A DNA stretch of 64,000 bases. It comes from Hyphomicrobiaceae bacterium. Lineage in GTDB: Bacteria; Pseudomonadota; Alphaproteobacteria; Rhizobiales; Hyphomicrobiaceae. Positions 24,910-34,651 of the stretch are shown here, one piece after another. The stretch lies in assembly GCA_020442165.1 (NCBI GenBank), contig JAGRKV010000064.1, positions 1-64,000 on the forward strand. The letters are read 5' to 3'. Every line of letters starts with the position of its first letter. Within the stretch, counting starts at the first letter, position 1. The translations under genes were made by a program, and so were the position numbers. The notes beneath the pieces were generated by a model. It was not told where the DNA came from. It ran no database searches and worked only from the letters and a program-made list of their open reading frames with translations.

Positions 24910-26157
24910 ATGACCCGCGATTTTGAATTCCTGGCAGAGCGTTCCGAAGCCGCTAAGGCTGCGGGCGGCAACGCGCGACCGGTCAAGATGTGGACGCGCG
25001 GCGTGCCCGTCGAGGATCAGGCCAAGCAGCAGCTGCTCAACACGGCATCGATGCCGTTCATCTTCAAGCACCTCGCTGTGATGCCGGACGTGCATTACGG
25101 CATCGGCTCGACGGTTGGCTCGGTGATCCCGACCAAGGGCGCGATCATTCCCGCTGCAGTCGGTGTGGACATCGGTTGCGGCATGATGGCGTGGCAGCTG
25201 ACGCTGTCGGCGAAGGACCTTCCCGATAGCCTCGCAGCAATCCGCACGGACATTGAGCGTGCGGTGCCGCATGGCTTCGTCACGACGCAGGGCCGTGCGC
25301 TGAAGGGCGGCTGGGAGACGGCGCCGGCAGCGGTATCGACTCGTTGGCGCAAACTCGAAGGCCGCTACAACGCGATTCTAGAGAAGCATCCCAGGATCGC
25401 GCACAAGCGGCCGGTGCATCAGCTGGGTTCGCTCGGCACGGGCAACCACTTCATCGAGCTGTGCCTCGATGAAAGTGATGCCGTGTGGGTGATGCTGCAT
25501 TCGGGTTCGCGCGGTCCCGGCAACCAGATCGGTCAATACTTCATCGAGTTGGCGCGCCAGGACATGCGCACGCACTTCATCAATCTGCCCGACCGTGATC
25601 TTGCCTATCTGGCCGAGGGCACGGAGCACTTCGACGACTATTGGGAGGCGCTCACCTGGGCGCAGGAGTATGCGTGGGAGAACCGGCAGGCGATGATGGA
25701 CAGCGTGCTGCGCGTGCTGCGTGACCACTTGCCGCCCTTCAAGATTGGCGAGCAGGCGGTCAACTGTCACCACAACTACGTCGCGCGTGAGACACACTTC
25801 GGCGAGGATGTGCTGATTACCCGCAAGGGTGCGGTGCGCGCGGCTGAAGGTGTGATGGGCATCATCCCCGGCTCGATGGGCGCCCGCTCGTTCATCGTTC
25901 GCGGCAAGGGCAACGTGGAAAGTTTCTGCTCGTGCTCGCACGGCGCGGGACGTGCGATGTCGCGCACGCAGGCCAAGAAGCAGTTCACGCTTGAAGATCA
26001 CGCCCGTGACACCGCCGGCATCGAATGCCGCAAGGACGCCGACGTGATCGACGAGACTCCCAAGGCCTACAAGGACATCGATGCCGTCATGGCGGCGCAA
26101 GCGGCCCTCGTCGACATCGTCCACACTTTGCGGCAAGTGGTGTGCGTGAAGGGGTGA
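24910..26157 (+). CDS. rtcB: RNA 3'-phosphate/5'-OH ligase RtcB
   Basis: Joins RNA 2',3'-cyclic phosphate or 3'-phosphate ends to 5'-hydroxyl ends using GTP and Mn2+. The 415-residue length fits bacterial RtcB. Conserved parts are present: VGVDIGCGM (metal Cys) near residue 90, GTGNHFIEL, HSGSRGPGNQIG, NCHHNYV, and the C-terminal SCSHGAGR with the histidine that becomes guanylylated. A GGAAG site lies upstream of the ATG. It follows the Y-like RNA array and precedes a small unknown gene and rtcA, all in one direction from the sigma-54 promoter. Confidence 0.96.
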   Translation: MTRDFEFLAERSEAAKAAGGNARPVKMWTRGVPVEDQAKQQLLNTASMPFIFKHLAVMPDVHYGIGSTVGSVIPTKGAIIPAAVGVDIGCGMMAWQLTLSAKDLPDSLAAIRTDIERAVPHGFVTTQGRALKGGWETAPAAVSTRWRKLEGRYNAILEKHPRIAHKRPVHQLGSLGTGNHFIELCLDESDAVWVMLHSGSRGPGNQIGQYFIELARQDMRTHFINLPDRDLAYLAEGTEHFDDYWEALTWAQEYAWENRQAMMDSVLRVLRDHLPPFKIGEQAVNCHHNYVARETHFGEDVLITRKGAVRAAEGVMGIIPGSMGARSFIVRGKGNVESFCSCSHGAGRAMSRTQAKKQFTLEDHARDTAGIECRKDADVIDETPKAYKDIDAVMAAQAALVDIVHTLRQVVCVKG

Positions 26158-26246
26158 AGCAAGCGGCAGGCAAAGCATCGCACTCGGAATTGACTGCTCA
26201 ATTAGCTTTGGATGAGCTATTGAACCAAACTTTTGGAGGGAGAGGT

Positions 26247-26885
26247 ATGGATAGGGCGCTTGCAGAAAGACGACTATTCGGTGGGCACTTCTTCGACACA
26301 TCGATTGTGCGGAGGAATATCCTCTATTTGACGGGTATCGTCTGCGGTTCCGAGTTTGCGATAAAGCACGCAGCGTCAGAAGGGCGGAACTTGGCGCAGT
26401 GGGGTCACAGATTCCACCCCGTCGAAATGATATACGATGATACTTTCACCGCTGAGGTATCCCGGCTGCTCATCGAAATTGCGGCAACGTTGAGAATCTT
26501 GGACGATATAGCAGGTTCGCACGTCGTAGCTATCAACTTCCCAGTTGGAAATTTGCTCGGTCCAACAGGCGGTACGCCCATGCGCCTCCGTGATTGCTGC
26601 AACAAAATCATACATGCGCGACAATTGTCGTTCGAACTCGGCGGAGGGATCATGACCTACGTCGACAAGAATGGTGAAGAAGTTGGAGAATGCATTTCCT
26701 ACGCGTTGCCGACCATCCTGGAGATGCGTGGTGAGCAGTCCGGTGTTGAGTGGATCGCAGAGCTTGATTTCATGGCATTTATCAAAGCAGCTACAATGGT
26801 CACGTATCGCTATGATGATGCGATCGACGAGCTGTATGAAGAGCCGGACGCCGAGCGGGACACGACGCGCTCCATTAAGTGCTGA
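26247..26885 (+). CDS. Unknown protein encoded between rtcB and rtcA
   Basis: About 212 residues from ATG 26247, which has a strong GGAGGGAGAGG site just upstream; the longer frame into rtcB is a shadow. Base composition is visibly more AT-rich than rtcB and rtcA. No signal peptide or transmembrane segment is evident. The protein has an N-terminal RRLFGGHFFDTSIVRRNILY, a mixed helical middle (VSRLLIEIAATLRILDDIAG) and an acidic tail. I recognise no family. It overlaps the rtcA start region by a few bases, which suggests coupling and a role with RNA repair, perhaps as accessory or as a recently inserted gene. Confidence 0.7.
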   Translation: MDRALAERRLFGGHFFDTSIVRRNILYLTGIVCGSEFAIKHAASEGRNLAQWGHRFHPVEMIYDDTFTAEVSRLLIEIAATLRILDDIAGSHVVAINFPVGNLLGPTGGTPMRLRDCCNKIIHARQLSFELGGGIMTYVDKNGEEVGECISYALPTILEMRGEQSGVEWIAELDFMAFIKAATMVTYRYDDAIDELYEEPDAERDTTRSIKC

Positions 26886-26887
26886 AA

Positions 26888-27907
26888 ATGCTAACTCTAG
26901 ACGGCAGCTTCGGCGAAGGCGGCGGGCAGGTCGTGCGCACTGCCTTGACGCTTTCAATGATTACCGGGACGCCGTTCCGGATCGAGCGCGTGCGCGCCGG
27001 GCGTAAGAAGCCAGGCCTGCTTCGCCAGCACCTCACCTGCGTGAAGGCGTCAGGGCGCGTTGCAAGCGCGCGCGTCACCGGAGCGGAGCTGGGCGCGACA
27101 TCCTTCACCTTCGAACCCGGCGTCATCAATGCCGGTGAGTACGAGTTCGCGATTGGCTCGGCAGGCTCCACCATACTCGTTTTTCAAACCATACTGCCCG
27201 CGCTGCTTAAAGCGAATGCGCCGTCGCGCGTGACGCTGAAGGGCGGCACTCACAATCCGTTGGCGCCGACGTTCGATTATCTGGAGCGCGTTTTCCTGCC
27301 GCTGATTGCACGCATGGGCGTGGCGGTCGAAGTGAAGCTCCATAAGCCCGGCTTCTTCCCTGCGGGCGGCGGCTCATGGCATGCGCTTGTGCAGCCCGCG
27401 CGCGAACTCACTGCCCTTGTGATTGAAGAAGCAGGTCCCACATCCGCGCAGCACGCGCGCGCCGACGTCGCAAACTTGCCATTCGACATCGCCGAGCGCG
27501 AAGCCGCCGAAGCCGTGCGTTTGATGAGCTGGCCAGCAAAGGCGGCTCTCCCGCGTTCTGTCAACGCCGATGGTCATGGCAACGTGTTGGCGCTGGAAAT
27601 ATGGCGTGGCGGCATGGCCGAGATTTTCACGGCCTTCGGTGCCCGCGACATCACTGCGGAGCAGGTCGCTGCCGATGCAGTGGCCGAAGCGCGCGACTAC
27701 ATTGCGGCGGGCGTTCCCGTTGGCCCGCATCTGGCCGATCAGCTCCTGGTGCCGATGGCGCTGGCGGGCGGCGGCAGCTTCGTGACCATGCGCCCGACCG
27801 CCCACACGACGACCAATATTTCGGTCATCGAAAAATTCTTGCCCGTCGAATTCGAAGTAAAGCAGATCGATGGCAAGAATCGCTGGCGGATCGCTGTTGT
27901 GTCGTGA
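26888..27907 (+). CDS. rtcA: RNA 3'-terminal phosphate cyclase RtcA
   Basis: Converts RNA 3'-phosphate to 2',3'-cyclic phosphate with ATP. About 339 residues from ATG 26888 (GTG at 26879 would add three, overlapping the previous gene). Family blocks are present: LDGSFGEGGGQVVRTAL at the N-terminus, RAGRKKPGLLRQHLT, the inserted domain, and near the C-terminus TAHTTTNISVIEKF with the histidine that is adenylylated in the family. No clear ribosome binding site precedes the ATG, so translation is probably coupled to the upstream gene. It closes the repair operon. Confidence 0.94.
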   Translation: MLTLDGSFGEGGGQVVRTALTLSMITGTPFRIERVRAGRKKPGLLRQHLTCVKASGRVASARVTGAELGATSFTFEPGVINAGEYEFAIGSAGSTILVFQTILPALLKANAPSRVTLKGGTHNPLAPTFDYLERVFLPLIARMGVAVEVKLHKPGFFPAGGGSWHALVQPARELTALVIEEAGPTSAQHARADVANLPFDIAEREAAEAVRLMSWPAKAALPRSVNADGHGNVLALEIWRGGMAEIFTAFGARDITAEQVAADAVAEARDYIAAGVPVGPHLADQLLVPMALAGGGSFVTMRPTAHTTTNISVIEKFLPVEFEVKQIDGKNRWRIAVVS

Positions 27908-28086
27908 CGCCCTGATCTATTACGGGGGACCATTGGCCTCTTGTCGCGCAGGTTGCCTGTGGCGCGGCGGCGACGCCACACCCAATTGCCGGTGGGCATC
28001 CGGGCGGCGGTTGGGTGTGTTGTCTCGACAGCGCCATTCTCCCCCGCTACCTCCTACCCCGATGGCATGAAGAAGCGAGGACCGCC

Positions 28087-30420
<2,334 letters not shown>

Positions 30421-30520
30421 CATAAGCGTATATGTCCCGTCGCACCCAAGGGCATTCATCGCCATAAACAGAGCCCGGCGACGTCATGTCACCGGGCTGC
30501 TGAATGTCATCGGGCTGCCT

Positions 30521-30670
30521 AGAGCGATTCCGACCTAGACGGAATCGATAAGGCCGCGATTGCGGCCCGAAGCCTAGCGCCGCCGCCGCGGAGCAGCCCG
30601 AGCGATAGCGAGGGTTAGCTGCGTGAGAGAAGAAATCCGGATCGTTTCAACGTAAGTCTGAAACGATCTA
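30521..30670. repeat. Dispersed hairpin repeat family R1, copy a
   Basis: About 150 bp closely similar to 57885-58033. Shared landmarks are GCGATTCCGACC at the start, GCGGAGCAGCCCGAGCGATA in the middle, AGGGTTAGCTGCGTGAG, and the end hairpin ATCGTTTCA/TGAAACGAT. The first hairpin is GATTCCG/CGGAATC. It lies between the convergent stops of tex and the DsrC-like gene, and copy b likewise lies between convergent genes. Confidence 0.8.
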
Positions 30671-30700
30671 ACGGGCGCGCCCTCTCTAATTGTAGCGGGG

Positions 30701-31039
30701 TCAGTATCCACCCTTGCGCCGGCTCTCAGGCAAACCAGCGATGCGTCCGGCGATCTTCGAAGGGTCACCGTTGAAAAGATCGTAGACCTCTTTCTGGTCG
30801 ACGCTACGGCCCCACTCCTCGGCCATCGCCTTGACAATGGTGCGTGTGTTGGGCTGCGTCTGGTTGTTGTTGAAATATTGGTCACGCAGGAAGTTGATGA
30901 TCGACATCTGCTCTTCGCCAAGCGTGATGCCGTCCTGCGCCGCCAGGACATGCGCGAGTGCTTCGCTCCAGTCCTCGTGGTTTTCGAGATAGCCGTTGGC
31001 GTTGGTCTCGATCTCCTGTCCGTTGAACTCGATGGCCAT
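30701..31039 (-). CDS. DsrC/TusE-family paralogue without cysteines (RspA-like)
   Basis: A 112-residue DsrC-fold protein with the family pattern: N-terminal GQEIETNANGYLENHEDWSE, the helix around MSIINFLRDQYFNNNQ, and the segment EVYDLFNGDPSKIAGRIAGL. The C-terminal arm ends GLPESRRKGGY, so both the penultimate redox cysteine (CysA) and CysB are missing, and the protein has no cysteine at all. Family members without the cysteines are called RspA and are thought not to carry sulfur; a regulatory or scaffolding role is proposed. It is the last gene of the cysG operon, 41 nt after cysG. AAGGAAA precedes the ATG. Confidence 0.85.
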   Translation of the reverse strand: MAIEFNGQEIETNANGYLENHEDWSEALAHVLAAQDGITLGEEQMSIINFLRDQYFNNNQTQPNTRTIVKAMAEEWGRSVDQKEVYDLFNGDPSKIAGRIAGLPESRRKGGY

Positions 31040-31080
31040 GTTTCCTTTCCCTTTCGTTCAAGTCGTTGGATGGTTGTGGC

Positions 31081-32580
31081 TCAGGGATGCTTCCCTTGAC
31101 CGTTTGAAGTTGCGCTGGCGGCGACAGCGCCAGATGAATCGGCCGGCGCACCGAATGCGGCTGTGGCTGCGGCATCGCTCGTTGGTGGCGGGTTAAACCA
31201 GGCGAGCTTGTCGCGCAGAGAAACCACCGAGCCGATGATGATGAGGGCGGGGCCAACGACGCCTTCAGCGCGCGCTACCTCAGCGATGTTTGCAAGCGAC
31301 CCCGTTGCGACCTTCTGGTTGGGTCGCGTGCCGTTTTCGATGATGGCAACCGGCAGCGATGCGTCCGCGCCATGGGCGATGAAGTCGGCGGTGAGCTCGG
31401 CAAGATAGGCAAGGCCCATGTAGACGACGACGGTCTGGCCAGGCTGCAAAAGGCTCACCCACTCGGCGGAAAGCCGCCCCGTCTTCGTGTGCCCGGTGAC
31501 GAAGACACAGGCCTGGGCATGGTCGCGATGGGTAAGCGGGATGCCGGCAAAGCTTGCGCAGCCGGATGCTGCGGTGATGCCGGGCACGATCTGGAAGGGT
31601 ACGCCTTCGGCCGCCAGCAATTCGATCTCTTCTCCTCCGCGTCCGAAGATGAAGGGATCGCCGCCCTTGAGCCGCAGCACCCGTTTGCCTTCACGGGCAA
31701 GCCTGACAAGCAGTTTGGAAATCTCTTCCTGCGGCAGCGCATGCTCGTTGCGCTTCTTGCCGACGTATATGCGCTCCGCATTGGGGCGCACCAGATCCAT
31801 GATGGCGCTGCCAAGCAGCCGGTCGTAGACGACGACATCGGCACGTTGCATCAGCCGGAGCGCGCGAAAAGTGAGAAGGTCGGGATCACCTGGCCCACCG
31901 CCCACGAGATAAACTTCGCCGATCTCGGGTACGCCGCTCGCCACATATCGTTCCGTCTCGCGTTCGAGAAGCACCTGGGCACGAGCCTCGTCGCCCGCGA
32001 GTACCAGGTCCGAAACGGGACCATCGACCAGTGTCTCGATGAAATGGCGGCGCGCGCGGCGTTCAGGGATACGCCTCGAAATCGATTCGCGTGCTCTGCC
32101 CAGGAACCGCGTCAGCTTGCCGAACGCTGCCGGAATGGAGGCTTCCAGGCGCTGCGCGATGAGCCGCACCAGCAGCGGTGAGGTGCCCGCCGACGAGATC
32201 GCCACCAGTAGCGGCGAGCGGTCGATAATGGACGGCATGGTGAAATCGCAGCTTTCGGAATTCTCCGACGAAATGAGAACGCCGTGCGCGCGTGCCAGTT
32301 CGCAGACCCTGGCGTTGCTTGCGCGATCCTCCGACGCTGCGAAAACCAGCATCGCACCCTTGAGGTCGTCGGCGGAAACCTCGCCTGTCCGGATCTCGAT
32401 ACCGTGCTGTTGCGCCACCTCGTCGAGCGCGTCGCTGCGGCGGTCTGCGACCACTAGAACCTTGGCGCCGGCACGCATGGCCGTGCAGGCTCGACGTACC
32501 GCTTGCCGTCCGTTGCCGCTGACGACGACGGAGCGGCCCTTGAGGTTGAGGCAGATCGGAAGCTGCTCCATCTCATTCAC
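31081..32580 (-). CDS. cysG: Siroheme synthase CysG
   Basis: A 499-residue trifunctional enzyme for uroporphyrinogen III methylation, precorrin-2 oxidation and iron insertion, giving siroheme, the cofactor of DsrAB. The N-terminal ~210 residues are the dehydrogenase/ferrochelatase module (the usual glycine-rich motif is changed to VVVSGNGRQAVRR). From about 217 the SAM-dependent methyltransferase begins VYLVGGGPGDPDLLT, followed by LRLKGGDPFIFGRGGEE and PGITAASG. The C-terminal ~35 residues are low complexity. It lies divergent to dsrA, next to a DsrC-like gene, so it probably supplies siroheme for the Dsr system. Confidence 0.95.
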   Translation of the reverse strand: MNEMEQLPICLNLKGRSVVVSGNGRQAVRRACTAMRAGAKVLVVADRRSDALDEVAQQHGIEIRTGEVSADDLKGAMLVFAASEDRASNARVCELARAHGVLISSENSESCDFTMPSIIDRSPLLVAISSAGTSPLLVRLIAQRLEASIPAAFGKLTRFLGRARESISRRIPERRARRHFIETLVDGPVSDLVLAGDEARAQVLLERETERYVASGVPEIGEVYLVGGGPGDPDLLTFRALRLMQRADVVVYDRLLGSAIMDLVRPNAERIYVGKKRNEHALPQEEISKLLVRLAREGKRVLRLKGGDPFIFGRGGEEIELLAAEGVPFQIVPGITAASGCASFAGIPLTHRDHAQACVFVTGHTKTGRLSAEWVSLLQPGQTVVVYMGLAYLAELTADFIAHGADASLPVAIIENGTRPNQKVATGSLANIAEVARAEGVVGPALIIIGSVVSLRDKLAWFNPPPTSDAAATAAFGAPADSSGAVAASATSNGQGKHP

Positions 32581-32659
32581 TCCGGTCTATGCGATCTGCC
32601 AGTACCAGTCGGCACAAGCGCCTGATCCAGTCGCAAGCTGTTCTCGGGCCGCAAGGTGT

Positions 32660-32905
32660 TCAAGTGTCTTCGCCTTTATCGCTGGTGCTGTCTGGCAGCT
32701 CGCCGCGCACCCATTGCTGCATCAGGTCCGCCCACGCCATGGCCGTCGTGTCATCGATGTCGAGAATGGTGAAACGCCGGCCTTCGCGGATACGAATTCG
32801 CAACAGCCGCATGCCGCTTTCGTGCAGCACGTTCTCAAACACCACCTCACGCCGGTAGGGGGCATTGAGGCGGCCGATCTCGCTGGCCTCGCCGCCCTCG
32901 CTCAC
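32660..32905 (-). CDS. Small unknown protein in cysG operon (81 aa)
   Basis: 81 residues from a GTG at 32905 whose GTGA overlaps the stop of the preceding gene, a sign of translational coupling. The core reads REVVFENVLHESGMRLLRIR followed by IREGRRFTILDIDDTTA, a compact beta-rich pattern ending in an amphipathic helix (MAWADLMQQWV) and acidic tail. No cysteine or signal peptide. I do not recognise a characterised family. The next gene is cysG, 79 nt downstream. Its conserved-looking core and tight spacing suggest a real protein working with siroheme or sulfur metabolism. Confidence 0.7.
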   Translation of the reverse strand: MSEGGEASEIGRLNAPYRREVVFENVLHESGMRLLRIRIREGRRFTILDIDDTTAMAWADLMQQWVRGELPDSTSDKGEDT

Positions 32906-33111
32906 GACCGGCCCCTGAGATAGCGGCCACCGAGCGCAAACACCCGCTCGATATCGGTCTGCCAGCTGCGCGGCGTATCGGTGTAGTCGGGTTTGACATC
33001 GAAATTGACGAAGCGCGCGCCGTCATCGGCGGCTTGCGCAACGAGACGCAGCAAGCCCTCGAAGTCATGGACTTGTGGATTGTAGATGATGAGGTCGCTC
33101 AGGTTCACCAT
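32902..33111 (-). CDS. Small unknown protein in cysG operon (about 69 aa)
   Basis: About 69 residues from ATG 33111 (GGGAG about 7 nt upstream); a GTG at 33141 would add ten. Sequence features are VNLSDLIIYNPQVHDFEGLL and GARFVNFDVKPDYTDTPRSW, with no cysteine, signal or membrane segment. Its stop overlaps the GTG of the next gene. No family recognised. It follows the dioxygenase gene on the same strand after 125 nt. Confidence 0.65.
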   Translation of the reverse strand: MVNLSDLIIYNPQVHDFEGLLRLVAQAADDGARFVNFDVKPDYTDTPRSWQTDIERVFALGGRYLRGRS

Positions 33112-33236
33112 ACCTGGCTCCCGTTCGAGGCTGTGGCTCACCTTGCGTTTCCCTTTTGTCGTTACGGCGGGTTGTTATGGTTTTTCCGCCTGTTGAACTT
33201 GCCGCGCTACGCCGTGCGTGACTTGCTGGCACCTCT

Positions 33237-34187
33237 CTAGGTGCCTGATAGCCGCTCACGATAGCGCACACGATAAAGCAGCCGCTGGGCGGTGTCGTCA
33301 TTCTCAAAGGCCGTGCGGGTGTGAAGCACGTTGTTGGATATGAGACCCTCGCCCGCCGCCATCTTGTATTTCAGGATGAGCGGCTCTTCTTCCTGTCCCA
33401 GCAGCCTGTCGAGAAGTGCGACGGCCGCCTGGGTGTCGGCATCGTCCCGCCAGATGATGTTGCGCTTCCGCGCCGTGTAGCGCATCGTCATGCGCCCGTT
33501 ATCGTCGAATAGAAAAACCGGTCCGGTACTGGTCGGCCGCACGCTGCCGTCCTCTTCAACGGATTCGGGTATCGTCATCGCTTCAGGATGCAGCATGGCG
33601 GAGATAAGCGCCCGCCCTGCGTCGCGCATGCGGATGTAGACGATATCGGGATCGAGCAGCGCGTTGATCCCGCCTTCCTGTGCTGGCCGGACACAGTGCA
33701 GCAGCATCGCCCGGATCGGGTCGTCAGGCGGATTGTAGTAGCCGTCCGTATGCCAGGAGAGCGCCTTCGTCGTATAGGGGATGAACCCGCGCTTGGATTC
33801 CGCGCTTGTCACCTCGATTGCGACGATGCCGTCGTCTTCCGCTGAGCGGTGCGATTCCATCGATTTCAGGCCGAAGGCATGTCCGAAATCTGTGAGGGCA
33901 AGGCGCATGCTCTTGTCGCCGGCTGCCGATTCGCTGCAGGGGTCCGTCACGTAGATCGCCATGTTGGCTCGGCGGCAGCAGTTCACGATTGCGTCATTTT
34001 CCACTGCGGAGGGGCGCCTGAGGTCGGCAACGGGCACGCGCAGCGCGTCAATGTCACGCGGATAGGCTGAGAGCTTCTCCTCCCGCCATGCTCCGTAGGC
34101 GATATTATCGTCGAATTCGAATGGATTAGCGCCCGCCCCGCCCCGCTTTAGCGAATGTCGGAAGGTCGGCTCAACGCTCGTACTCAT
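33237..34187 (-). CDS. TauD/TfdA-family Fe(II)/2-oxoglutarate dioxygenase
   Basis: About 316 residues from ATG 34187 (nine more from 34214). The iron-binding facial triad is visible: HTD in ALSWHTDGYYNPP near residue 150 and the distal histidine in SNNVLHTRTAF near residue 290, with an Arg in the last helix region (RVRYRERL) for 2-oxoglutarate. TauD-type enzymes oxygenate substrates such as taurine to release sulfite. Position at the head of the cysG operon, divergent from dsrA, suggests a sulfur-linked substrate, but the sequence does not identify it. Confidence 0.8.
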   Translation of the reverse strand: MSTSVEPTFRHSLKRGGAGANPFEFDDNIAYGAWREEKLSAYPRDIDALRVPVADLRRPSAVENDAIVNCCRRANMAIYVTDPCSESAAGDKSMRLALTDFGHAFGLKSMESHRSAEDDGIVAIEVTSAESKRGFIPYTTKALSWHTDGYYNPPDDPIRAMLLHCVRPAQEGGINALLDPDIVYIRMRDAGRALISAMLHPEAMTIPESVEEDGSVRPTSTGPVFLFDDNGRMTMRYTARKRNIIWRDDADTQAAVALLDRLLGQEEEPLILKYKMAAGEGLISNNVLHTRTAFENDDTAQRLLYRVRYRERLSGT

Positions 34188-34651
34188 GTCTTGAACCTTG
34201 TTCACCAGCCACACCGGAGAGGATTATTCACCCCCACTGTGGCACCAGCCCGCGAATTCCCACTAGACAGCTCGGCAAAAAGCAAACGAAATTGCAAGCA
34301 TGCGCGGCGGTTGGTCACGCAATTCGACAGACTTGGACTTTAGACTTGTGCGACCAATGCTGGCAGTTCTAATATGCAAACCTACGAATATGCAAGAGTG
34401 CGACGATCGCCCTCGGAAGCTGTTTGCTACGAGCTAGATTTAAAGCACCGAGACTTTGGTTCACGTAGGCTGCTGGGCTGACCGGCAAGAGCTGGCAATA
34501 GGTTCGCCACGCGCGGCGCTTCGATTTTATCGTCGGGCGTTTCGATCGGCAACGAGCCTGGATTGTTTTACGGCGAGAGAGCTCGGCGGCTCTCGATATG
34601 GACTAGATCGCAGCCCTCCCCATCGGGGAGGAAAACGAAGGGAAGAACGCA
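34188..34651. promoter_or_regulatory. Divergent control region between the dioxygenase and dsrA
   Basis: About 460 bases, AT-richer than its surroundings, with no gene. It holds a direct repeat AATATGCAA at 34371-34379 and 34387-34395 (16-nt period, one and a half helical turns), a possible operator. Near dsrA are two hairpins: CGAGAG/CTCTCG (34574-34595) and CCTCCCC-ATC-GGGGAGG (34615-34631). The second lies just before the dsrA ribosome binding site (GGGAAG) and has no T-run, so it may control translation or mRNA stability rather than stop transcription. Confidence 0.5.
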
